This document shows, piece by piece, positions 10,995-20,782 of a stretch of DNA of 64,000 nucleotides. The translations under genes were made by a program, and so were the position numbers. Below the pieces are notes generated by a model, which worked only from the letters and a program-made list of their open reading frames with translations, was not told where the DNA came from and ran no database searches. The stretch comes from Gigaspora margarita (taxonomy: Eukaryota > Glomeromycota > Glomeromycetes > Diversisporales > Gigasporaceae): the NCBI GenBank assembly GCA_009809945.1, contig WTPW01002265.1, forward strand, positions 27,517 through 91,516, written 5' to 3'. Each line of letters begins with the position of its first letter. The first letter of the stretch is position 1.

Positions 10995-12640
10995 TCAGTC
11001 ATAAGGGCCACCAGGGTCGAATTGGCTATTTGCATTACTATTTTTAGCATCATTCAAATACCATTTGACTACTATTTTCTTTCTGGCATCATTTCCTAAT
11101 TCGTGATGAGATTTAACCTGATACGTTTTATTAATATTACCCAACTTTACAGAACCTTGATAATGTATAACTGCCTTATCAGCTCTAGCTTCAACTTTAT
11201 TTTGGTAACAACTATAAATGCAAGACATTTCTTTAGCAGGTTTTGCCTGGGTTGATTTTCTTTCCTTGCTGATGGTCATCCGAAAGTTATCAACCTTTTT
11301 CATCCATTCTGCACAAGCAAGATGTAAGGCTTCTCCTTCAAGAGGTCTTTTAGCTCTATTAATATTCTTTTCTTGATTGCTATTGTCTTCAACTAACATT
11401 TCACAGTCACTTTTATCCGGGACTCCTGCAAGACTTGGTTCTAACTTTGGTTCCAAGGGTTCTTCTTTGGGGTTTATTTCTTTGGTCTGTATTTCTTCCA
11501 TATTGTTGAAACAGATGGTGGGACTACTATAATTCTTCCACAAGATTCCAAGAAGTTCATCATCAGGGGCTTTTTCCATGTAGTATTCTTCATCCAGGAC
11601 CTTAACATCTTTGGACTCAAATATTTTGTCCATGTGATCCATTTCAGCAACTTTTTCAATGACTTTGAGAGCTTTGATATCTTCTGGGTTGATATCAGCT
11701 TTACTATTAGGTTCTCCTAATTTGTCCTTTTCTATTTTGTTACAACAAGGTCCATGGTTGTATGTTTTTTCAGCATGTCCAATTTCTGCTGATTGTTGAT
11801 AGTATTTAAAGGCTTCAGTATTTTCTTCAACTTCTTTTTCATCTTGATAACAATATCCACTGTTAATGGTTTTGGGTTCCTTAGGTCTTTTTAATCGGGG
11901 CTTCATTGAAGGAATCTTTTGGTTATAGACTTGAGGTGGGCAATATTTTTTTTTGGAAGCATTTACCTGGGCATATGGAAACAAGTATTCAGCTTCTTTT
12001 TTATCTCTAGATTCTGGCAAGTCTTTTGACCATTTATTAGGACAGGGCTTAATAGAAGAGAATTTTTGTGCAGGGGCTACTGGACTTTTCTTCACTGTAG
12101 AGGGGTTTGGATATCTGAAGATAAGTATAGGATTAGCATACTATTATCAATGTCTTTTGTTATTCTTCCCTCATCTATTAAATCCTCTAATATTTCTAAC
12201 ACTATTTTTAGGTCCTCATAGAATTGTATATCATCAATGTAGTTACCTCCAACTACTTCATGTACAAGTCGTTGGAATTTGGCTGCTTATTCATCTGTAA
12301 GGGTCTTGGCTAGGGTGACACATCTGTTATATAACTCTTCTACTTTTGAGTATCTATTAACTACATGTTTTATTTCTTCCCTTATAGAATAGGCTTTATA
12401 ATTATTGCTTTTCTTCTGACTAGGGCGCACTAGTAGGTTTCTCCTTCGATTAGGCAAGTCATAGTGAGCAGGAGGTCTTATAGAAGTTTTGACTGCATAT
12501 CCTTCTTTATAGGTAGGTCTTGGAATCATATATGTAGGTCACAGTTTCGAAGTTGCATTAATATAAGCATTGAATGCATTATCAAACTGGTCATTTAATT
12601 GTTCAAATTCTTTAAGCAATCGTTCAAACTCAACAGCCAT
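10995..12640 (-). pseudogene. Element A main frame: gag-position protein with degenerate Sel1-like repeats
   Basis: Starts at ATG 12638-12640, about 100 bp inside the 5' LTR. The N-terminus (MAVEFERLLKEFEQLNDQFD) looks helical. A TGA follows SKL and a TAA follows TLTDE, each one C-to-T change from an Arg or Gln codon, and a frameshift near 12110 leads into a 366-codon open frame (12095-10995). That frame holds Sel1-like repeats at about residues 77-112 (GYCYQDEKEVEE, then AFKYYQQSAEIGHAEKTYN), 111-160 (ALKVIEKVAEMDHMDKIF), 291-325 (CYQNKVEA, then AVIHYQGSVKLGNINKTYQ) and 325-356 (VVKWYLNDAK). An acidic and Lys-rich region lies between. No zinc knuckle, protease or RT is present. The repeat assignment is by eye and the repeats are eroded, but several diagnostic positions remain. 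Confidence 0.65.
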
Positions 12641-12732
12641 AATTATTGATCAATTCAATCTCACAGTCTCGAGTTGGGTAAGGGTAGTAAACGATTAATT
12701 AGGGTAGTTAGATCTCATGGATAAATGGGTAA

Positions 12733-12754
12733 TTCGATCTCACAGTCACTACCA
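12733..12754 (-). other. Candidate tRNA primer-binding site of element A
   Basis: On the minus strand TGGTAGTGACTGTGAG begins 2 nt after the LTR. The plus strand reads ATTCGATCTCACAG...ACTACCA, like a tRNA T-loop and acceptor end with CCA. The tRNA was not identified. Confidence 0.55.
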
Positions 12755-12756
12755 AT

Positions 12757-13498
12757 TGTGAAGGTATTGGCAATCAGCTAATCCAATAAAATACAACTAA
12801 CAACACCAATATCTAACTAATCCAATCTCTAATACTCCAGCAAGACTCTTGATCCTCGAATTGGCAGGCAGAAAGAGGCATGGAAAATTTGGTCTGGGTC
12901 TCAGGTTTTTTGGTCTTGCCATAACAATGTTGGATTCGATCGTTAATTGCCTTAACAATTTCATATGATTATGGAATTAGACTGATACAGATTCGACGTA
13001 TCGGGGGGAATTATCAGTTTATCAATAACAACAGTTTATTAATTCAAGGGTCATTCGGGGTAATTACTAGAGTTAACACTTCTACTCTAATTTCAAAGGT
13101 TAGAACTCAAGTTTGTCTGAGTTATTCAAATTCGAACTCGTACTGAGTTAAACTTTATTGAAGCGACAAGGGGTCTTATATACTTTTTCCCCTCTTAATA
13201 AATACATGGTTTTTAGACTAACTAGGCTATCTCTATTGAATTTGCTTCTCTCTTATGATGACTTCACTGTGACTTATTCTCTTTGCAGCGAAGGTAGAGG
13301 GGCTTTTCCCAAGCCCGAAGGTGTAAGTGTTGTTAAAAACATCTTAGCCTTGACACTACAATCCGTCGTGCGCTAGTACCATATTACTAGCGAAACCCAA
13401 AACTAGGCTAAGTATATTGCTTACAAAAGGGGTAGTAAATAAACATTGACAGTAAAATGCCAAGGGCATAAACTAGTTTAACTACAGGGCTAAGCTAC
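12757..13498 (-). repeat. LTR A, right copy, first part (5' LTR), split by element B
   Basis: Begins TGTGAAGGTATTGGCAAT and matches the left LTR. It breaks at 13498, where element B begins, and resumes at 23877. Confidence 0.85.
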
Positions 13499-14027
13499 TG
13501 TTACAAGTGACTATTGCCTTCAATATAGTACTTGCAATACAACACACAGTGACAGGGACCTTGTAGGGGTCAGAGAAGAGATAAAGCGGTGTGCAAGTGG
13601 AATATTACTTTACTAGAGCGGTTCGTTATATTTATTTATGAAAGAGCAAGAGAGTATTTATTTGGCAAAGATATATTTTATTTATTTATGAGATAATATT
13701 CAAGATAGATAACTATTCCTAAACATTAGAGGGAGGAAAGGGTAATCTGAGTCTATTGTACAGGAGGGCAGAAAACTAGGGTTTATATACCTTTTGATCA
13801 TTAGAAGTAGAAACGGTAGAAATAGTAGAAATGGTAGAAATGGTAGAAATGGTAGAAATGGTTAACCATGTTACTCGTGCTTCTAACTTAGCCATATATA
13901 GTTAATAATATAAAATAATATAAAATAATATAATAAAATAAGATAATAAAATAATCCATTAAAATATAATTAAACTAATACTAGAAAAAACATTAAAGAA
14001 ACTAACACTAAAACTCGTTCTATAACA
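13499..14027 (-). repeat. LTR B, 3' copy
   Basis: Starts TGTTACAAG and ends CTATAACA. It contains a 9-bp minisatellite (GGTAGAAAT, about six copies, 13800-13862) and an ATAAAATA-rich tract. Differences from the other LTR are mostly transitions plus small repeat-number changes. Confidence 0.92.
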
Positions 14028-14045
14028 TTTCCATCCCCTTTAAGA
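14028..14045 (-). other. Polypurine tract of element B
   Basis: Minus strand AAAGGGGATGGAAA lies immediately before the 3' LTR, the expected plus-strand priming site. Confidence 0.7.
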
Positions 14046-14951
14046 ATGAGCACTGCGAATTTCAACTTCATGTAATAGCAGAGAAAAATTTTCTTCATTC
14101 AATTCTTCCAAGTTAGTATAAGTAATCATAGTAGTAGAATAAAGACAGGACAATCCAAACACTTGTAGGATTTGGTAAATTCGGGCAGTGCACTTCCATA
14201 TTCGAGAAGCACGTCGAGGTCCCAAACTTTCTTTTAATGTGTCCCATATCCTTTGTCTTTCTTTCTGGGTATTACCATTGATTTTTAATTGTTCAAGGTA
14301 ATAACAGGCTTCCAGAATTCTAACTTGAGGTTCTCTTTGTTTTCCTCGGCTTTCTATTCTGAGTCAAGTAATTATTTCTCAAAGCTTGTTCTCTGAAGAG
14401 GTTTCACTTAGTGGGTTTCTTCTAAGAGAGACTCTTTCTTCATTTTCAGTTAAGTCGGTAACTAACTTAATTACAGCATTGGGTATAGGGTCTTGAGGAC
14501 TAGTATCTTCTGGTTCAATAAGAGCAAGCAAGAAAAATAATTCTTCATTAGTATTTTCTGTGTCTGTATGTGTTAGATTACCATCTGGTTCTAACTCTAA
14601 ACTTTCTGGGATAATTTCAGTTCCGTCATTATTGATAACATTATTCTGAATCTGTTCTTCATTTTCTAAAGGGAATTGTAGAGAAAATATAATTTCTTTT
14701 CCATCGGTTATGGCTACCTGGTTGGTAGTAATAATAAGACTATTGTTCTGAAATGCAGGGTCTTGGTTCCAACATTTAATTAACTCAGCAAGACTAATTA
14801 GGGTTTGAGGTTGCAGGGTCAAAGTTTCCATTTTAAGAATTAAAGTTTTTGTTATTAAGAGGGAAAGGGGAAATGTTTCTAGTAATTTTAAGGTTAAGAC
14901 AAAAGTGGTTACTTCAAAAAGAAATAAAAAAATATTGTTATCCATGTCCAA
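14040..14951 (-). pseudogene. Extra ORF of element B between integrase and 3' LTR
   Basis: A 190-codon open frame (14951-14379) continues in the same frame, past TGA stops after SSENKL and after EIIT, to a stop at 14040-14042, about 300 codons in all. A likely start is the internal METLTLQPQ (about 14832). The N-terminal half is acidic and Leu-rich. The C-terminal half is basic and helical (RILEACYYLEQLKING, RIWDTLKESLGPRRASRIW, ELNEENFSLLLHEVE). Its position is that of an env or other accessory gene, but no signal peptide, glycoprotein or clear membrane segment is seen in the likely product. The family is not recognised. The frame ends about 12 nt from the LTR. Confidence 0.6.
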
Positions 14952-15376
14952 TTAAAGAATAGGGCTTGTTTAATTGTTTCGCGGCGTCACTCATGTGACT
15001 AATAAATCGTAACGTTGAACACATGACCAAAAAGTTTTCTGGTCGATCAAAAATGCCGTCAAGTCGATTTGCGGGTTTTACAAGCGTTTTCGTACTAATA
15101 TAAGCTTAGTAGAAAAGGTGCGCAATCCTCTATTGGGTATATAGTCAAAATTTCAGTTCAAACGGAGCAATATTGACTGACTTTACTTAGTGGCAATCGT
15201 TCCACGAAGTACAGATCCGATTCTTATATATATTACTATATTATTTTTATTTCTAATTTTAAGCAAAAATGGGGGGGTAGTCTAGATTCGAAAAAAAAAA
15301 AATTGGTTGTTGTACACAGTAAATTAAGGGGTTGAGGCTGTGTTTCCATCCGTTTTAAGAATTTCTTCCTAGAAAT

Positions 15377-16547
15377 TCAAATGACAATCACAGGTTGCCA
15401 ATCTTGTTTCTCGTAGTACTTAACAAGACGATCACTATTGTAGTACTGCTTTAATGTTTTTCCATCCATTGTACATAGTTTATAGGCGCCATTATTTAAT
15501 TTTTCCTTAACAATAAATGGTCCTATTCTTTTCTCTTCAAATTTTGCAGATCTAGAGGCTTCAATGTCCTTTCTTTGTACCCAACTTTATCACCAATTTC
15601 AAATTCTTCTTTCTGTATCTTGGAATCAAATCTAACTTTCTGTTTCTTTTGAGATTTAATTGTATTTTCTCTGGCATTACTATGGTGATAGGGTAATTCT
15701 TCAATTAATTCAAATGCTCGTTGGAGAATACTATCTTCTAAAGAGACTTCATCATCTGGATCAGCTGGGTCGATAGGAATAACAGTTTCAATTGGTAAAA
15801 TAGCTTGTCGACCATATACCAAATGAAAAGGAGTGTATCCAGTAGTTGCATAACGTTTGGTCCTGTATGCAAATAGGACAGCAGGTATATGTGTATCCCA
15901 TTCTGTGTCTTTTTCTGTAACTTTTGCAAGAGAATTACAAAGGGTTCTGTTTAATCTTTCAACTATTCCATTGGTTTGTGGGTGGTAAGATGAAGAAAAT
16001 ATATGGTTTATCAAGAACTTTTCACATAGTATCCTCACAATTTCACTAAAAAAATTCTTTCTATTATCCGAGAGTATCATCTTGGGTACTCCATGTCTAC
16101 AAACAATTTCTTCAAAGATAAACTTGGCTAAGGTTTCTGCACCTGCATCTGGTACAGCTTTGGCTTCTGGCCAGCGAGTAAGGTAATTGGTAGCAACATA
16201 ATATAGCGATTATTTTGAGGAGTTATAGGGAGGGGTCCAACTAAATCTATTCCTACACGCTCAAAGGCTCTTCCAACTTGNATAGGGTGNAGAGGTTCNT
16301 TTCTTTTACTTTTNNCTNGTTTNTGNCATATTTCNCAAGAGCNAACATAGTTCTGAACATCTCTATACATTTGGTCCCAATAATATCGTTCAGATATCTT
16401 ATAATACATAGCATCTGTTCCTAAATGTCCGGCAGTAGGATGACTATGCATCATGTACAATATGGGTTCAACTTCGGTCCATTTGATTACTCTAATAGGT
16501 TTGTCTGGATCTTTTTTATTCTTTTTATATAATAATTTATTTTTCAC
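15377..16547 (-). pseudogene. Integrase region of element B
   Basis: The N-terminal zinc-binding His pair (MHSHPTAGH) is followed by the region where the Cys pair is expected (obscured by Ns, 16281-16343). The catalytic core shows the three acidic residues of a DDE integrase: Asp in GIDLVGPLP, Asp in MILSDNRKNFF, and Glu in HPQTNGIVERLNRTL. A one-base frameshift lies near 16200 (after NNRYIM) and another near 15550. The C-terminal part (GPFIVKEKLNNGAYKL, then SDRLVKYYEK) has the barrel-like GPF/GAYKL signature and ends at TGA 15377-15379. No chromodomain was recognised. A roughly 400-bp untranslated stretch follows before the extra ORF. Confidence 0.85.
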
Positions 16548-16559
16548 TTCATATCGTTT

Positions 16560-18103
16560 AGATTGGTTAATAATGTCCTTTTTTCATTGTCCGTTAAGTC
16601 AGGAGAGAGAGAGTCTGATTCTAAATATTCTAATAGGTTTTGGTATTGGTCTAAATTCATGTAGGGTCAATAGCATGAGGGTGTGTCTGGATCGGTAGTC
16701 TAGAAAGAGCATCAACATTTGAATGGATTCTTCCAGGTTTGTGTATAATAGTAAAATGATAGGGTTGGAGTTTCATAATCCAATGACCTAAACGTCCTTT
16801 AGGTTGGGATGACTTTAACCATTTAAGAGTGAGTGATCTGTAACTAAGGTAAAGTGACTTGTACCAAAATATTTATGGAAATGTTCAATGGCCCATACAA
16901 TGGCAGCACATTCTAGTTCAGTGGCTCCATAATTCACTTCTTCCTTTTTCAAACTTTTACTAGCATAGGCAATTGGGTGTTCCTTTTTATCATCAGAGAG
17001 TTGGCTTAAAGTGGCTCCAAATCCTTTATAGGATGCATCCGTAGTGAGAATAAATTCTTTTTGATAGTCTGGATAGATGAGGATAGGGGCAGTAGTCAAC
17101 CAGTGTTTCAATTCATCAAAAGCCTTTTGACATTTCATATTCCATTCATAAGCATTGTCCTTATGCAATAACTGGTTAAGAGGATGAGCAATGGAAGAGA
17201 AATATGGGATGAATCGTCTATAATATCCAGCGAGTCCTAAAAATGATCGTAGTTGGGTTACATTTTGGGGAGGTTGGATGTTTTGCATAGCAATTATCTT
17301 GTCTGGGTCTGGGGAAATTCCTTTTTCTTCAATAATATGTCCTAAGAATGGTAGTCTTTTTATCCAAAAATTACACTTTTCAATATTTAACTTCAATCCA
17401 GCTTTCCTTATTCTAGTAAAGTCTTCTCGTAGATGTTTAATATGATCATCAAATGTTCGAGAGAAGACATTGGTATAATCTAGATATACCACAACATACT
17501 TATAGGCTATACCCTTATAAACCTGGTTCATGAGACTTGAAAGGTAGCAGGGGCATTACACAATCCAAAAGGCATGACATTGAATTCATAGGTTCCGTAT
17601 CTGGTTATGAAAGCAGTTTTCTCTCTATCTTATGGGTGTACTTTTACTTGCCAATATCCACTCATAAGATCTAAAGTGGAAAAGTAAGTAGCTCCCGCAA
17701 GGGAGTCAAGCATTTCATCAATTCAAGGTAGGGGGTATTGGTCTTTCTTGGTAACATTATTGAGCTTTCGATAATCTACACAAAATCTTTTCTTTCCATT
17801 TTTCTTGTTTACAAGTACAACAGGAGAGGCCCAAGGGCTAGAGGACTCTCTAATTAATTTATTTTCCAACATTCATTGTACTTCTTCATTTATAAATGTT
17901 TGTTCAGTGAGAGGCACCATATAGTGTCGTGAGCTAACAGGGGGCCCATCATTAGTGAATATTCGATGAACAACTAGGCCAGTTCTATCTGGTTGGGTCA
18001 TATCTTTTGCAAAAAGGTCTGCAAATTCAAGAAGCAATTGTCTAAACTGGGCTCCTTGGTTAGTAGTAAGAGGTCCTACTTTTGGGTTAATTTCCTGAGT
18101 CAT
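16560..18103 (-). pseudogene. Reverse transcriptase and RNase H of element B
   Basis: RT begins in the frame MTQEINPKVGP; LFAKDMTQPDRTGLVVHRI is the usual Ty3/gypsy lead-in. Then come [51 protein letters not shown], and the active-site box, which reads VVYLDYTN: the second Asp of YLDD is Tyr. FLGLAGYYRRFIPYFS is the thumb/connection. RNase H has TTDASYKGFG, ATELECAAIVWAIEHF and VTDHS, and ends with HKPGRIHSNVDALSRLP. Breaks are TGA after NEEVQ, TGA after YPLP, TAA after VKVHP, a one-base shift after FQ (about 17535) and a one-base loss in an A-run near 16820. Each stop is one C-to-T or G-to-A change from a sense codon. Confidence 0.92.
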
Positions 18104-18167
18104 TTATATTTCTCGAATGTTTCTGGGTCTGTTATTGTCTGTATCTTCGAGTAGTTTTTGATCATGC

Positions 18168-19799
18168 TCAGGATAACTCAAAAATTTTGAGTACCCTGGG
18201 GCTAGACTCAGGTATAGGGACAGTAGACTCAGTATACAAGTCCTTTAATCGATGATGAAAGTTTTCAAAATAGTGAACTCGGTTCTGCAGATTCTTAATG
18301 GTCTGTTCCTGGCATTCAAATGTTTTGGCTTGTTCTTGAAGAAGGGTAATGATTTGAGCTTGTTGTCGAATCTGTTCCTGCAAAAGTTGAATCAGTTCAG
18401 CTGATTCCAGAACAGGCGAGGCAGTTTTGATGGGTGCAACTATAGATAACTCTGGTACAGGGAGTGTAGTAGATTCATTGGGTTCGAGTGCCTCAGGTAT
18501 AGAGAGGGTAGGTGGCAGAAGGATTTCTGTTTCTGGATCTGGGAGAGGGTAAGCTTCTTCATAGCATTCCTTGCACAAATTTTCATGTTGTCGTAGTTCA
18601 TCATTTGTTTTGACCATGATACAAGATTCACAAAGGCCTGCAGTTCCTGCAAAGTTTCTTTGCAAGTTTTCCATAGCTTTCCTACTATCAAAGTTAGGAT
18701 GACTCATGTCAAAGGATTCAGTGAGAATTCATTGTAATGTTTGTTCTTCTGTTTCTGTTAATTCTACATTGGTGGCTCTCATGATGACATTTACTTTATC
18801 GTAGGTATAACCTTGATTAGAATGGTCATCATATTGGGGTTCAAGAGCATGGGCAAGGTCTTCATTGCTTTCACCAATCTGGATCTGGGCTAAACAGAAA
18901 ATTCAGTTTTGATTGAGATCATAGCTGTGTTCGGCATTCCTGGATGATTCTGTATAATGACTTACTCGGGTCCAGAGGTTGTAATTGGGATTAGATTCAA
19001 TGTCTTGGGCAGCCTTGTAAGCATAGAGGTGTTCAAGGTCACAAAATTGAACATCCTCTCGACTGGAATTGAGTTTAATCATCTTGGCTCATTCCTTGTT
19101 CTTTGCAGAGTTTGCATTCAGTCAAGGTTCCTCTGCCTTTACCATTGGTGAAGAATTCAATACTTCAGGGGCCATCAAGTTCTAAAGCATGATGGAAATC
19201 AATCCAACATCCCTTACACACCATGGTTTGGTTCAATGGTCTAATCTCTTCAGGTTTCTTGGGTACTTTACATTTACAATAGTGGTGGGTGCGTAGAGGG
19301 GTAAAATGAGGGAGACGTTGGGCCTTTACTTCCTGAGGATCACAACCACATTCAAATCTCTGGTTTTTTAATTTCTGGGTCATTTGAGGAAAGATGGCTC
19401 CAATGTGTCCATATTGTCCACATTGATAGCAGCGGTTTTCTGGGCAGTCCTTATATAAATGTCCTGGTTGAGAACAGGTTTTACAAATGTTACGTTTGGG
19501 GGCCTGCCTAGGGCAATAAGCAGCAAGGTGTCCATAGCGATGACATCAGTAATATTCATTGTTGGGGCAGTCAGCATATAGATGGTTGTAGGAGTAGTAG
19601 CGTCCACATTTTTGATTGGAGAAGGATGCATTGGGTCTGGGTCTGCGAGTAATAGCAGTCCAGGTGCTGGGTTCTGTATCTGCCATATAGGCTTCTTTTG
19701 GACTAAGATACTCTTATTCAAATTTTTCCAAATCTTTTTCATCAGTGAGAGTAGGTTGGACAGGTAAGGGTTGGTTATTTTCATAGGAGGTAGGTACAT
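18168..19799 (-). pseudogene. Zinc-knuckle array, Cys-rich block and coiled coil between protease and RT of element B
   Basis: Minus strand from about 19609 to 19386 reads four CCHC-type knuckles: CGRYYSYNHLYADC (second Cys now Tyr), one whose first Cys is Tyr and which holds a TGA (ending CHRYGHLAAYC), an intact CKTCSQPGHLYKDC, and CYQCGQYGHIGAIF (last Cys now Phe). The frame continues into a Cys-pair region (ECGCDP, YCKCKVP, VCKGC, ECKLCKEQG) and then a 179-codon frame (18707-18168) with CESC and LCKEC, a Pro/Glu linker and a Gln/Leu-rich heptad segment (LIQLLQEQIRQQAQIITLL). In most Ty3/gypsy elements the knuckles sit at the end of Gag, before protease, and little lies between protease and RT. 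A nucleic-acid-binding, oligomerising module is the natural inference. Confidence 0.7.
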
Positions 19800-20782
19800 G
19801 AATCTTTTCTTGTTCCATCAAAGAGTATAAGCTTTATTTTTCCAATTGTAGCTTGCATCTACTTTTTGTGACTAGTCTTTACCTAAAAGCAATGAATAGG
19901 AGGTAGCATTCATTACTTCTACATCAAGAGGGATAGTGGTTCCTTCAATTTCAATTAGGAGATTTTTAATAATTCCCAGAGGGCGAACAGAGGATCCAGC
20001 AGCAGAGACTATAAGGCTGGTAGAAGGGGCTTCAATTTTTAATCCAAGTTCTTTTACAACTTGGTGAGAGATCATGCTAATAGCGGCTCCACTATCAATA
20101 ACAGCATGATAGTGTTTTCCTTGTAGTTTGATATTACATTTAACAGGAGTGGTATAGGTTGGGGTCTGGATCTGAGTGGCTTTAGATTCTTGGGTCAAGT
20201 AACTGGCAAGAGCAGTACATATAGATTTATTAACAAGAAAAGTTTCAAACTGTTCATAAATATAATTATTTGCAGTATCGATTGTATATACATCACGTGG
20301 GTAAGGAGTAGAAGAGCGATTTCTGGACCTGGATCAGTCAGAGGATCGATAGTTCTGGTCATTTCTGTATCTATCACGAGATTGACTTCGACTTCGGGGT
20401 CGATCATATCCAGAGCAGTTATTATTATAATTTCGGTCCCTGGATCTACTTTGGTTTCGAGATTTGGATCTATCATAGGACTGGTTATTTCTAGAAGAGT
20501 AATTATTACTTCGGCCTCTGGATTGGTATCCTTGGTTGTCCCTTTTGTTATCTTGGAACCGAGCATGACAGTTTCGGATAAAATGTCCTTTTTGTTCACA
20601 ATAATAACAAGTGGCATTAGTAGCTCCTTGTTGGGGTCGGTCTTTATTTTGGTCAGAGTAATAGGCAGGAGTGGGAGTAGGGGCAGCATGTTTTTCAGCA
20701 AGGTTGATACTGAGCTTAGCAATTTGTTCGTAAGGCGCTCTATAGCTTTGTTAGTATTATTTGCACTATGGTCAGAGGTCAT
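19800..20782 (-). pseudogene. Nucleocapsid knuckle and aspartic protease of element B
   Basis: A CCHC knuckle CYYCEQKGHFIRNC (20609-20578) follows the Gag domain, then an Arg/Ser-rich linker, then the retropepsin. VIDSGAAISMI carries the catalytic Asp-Ser/Thr-Gly (about 20102-20070), and SYSLLLGKD is the usual C-terminal strand. The next codon is TAG, where protein families of this type normally have Trp (…GxDW…), so it is likely a G-to-A change. The knuckle lies one frame away from the 195-codon open frame in this stretch, showing a frameshift between about 20760 and 20610. A TGA also interrupts the Ser-Arg repeats (SSD, stop, SRSRNRSS). Confidence 0.82.
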
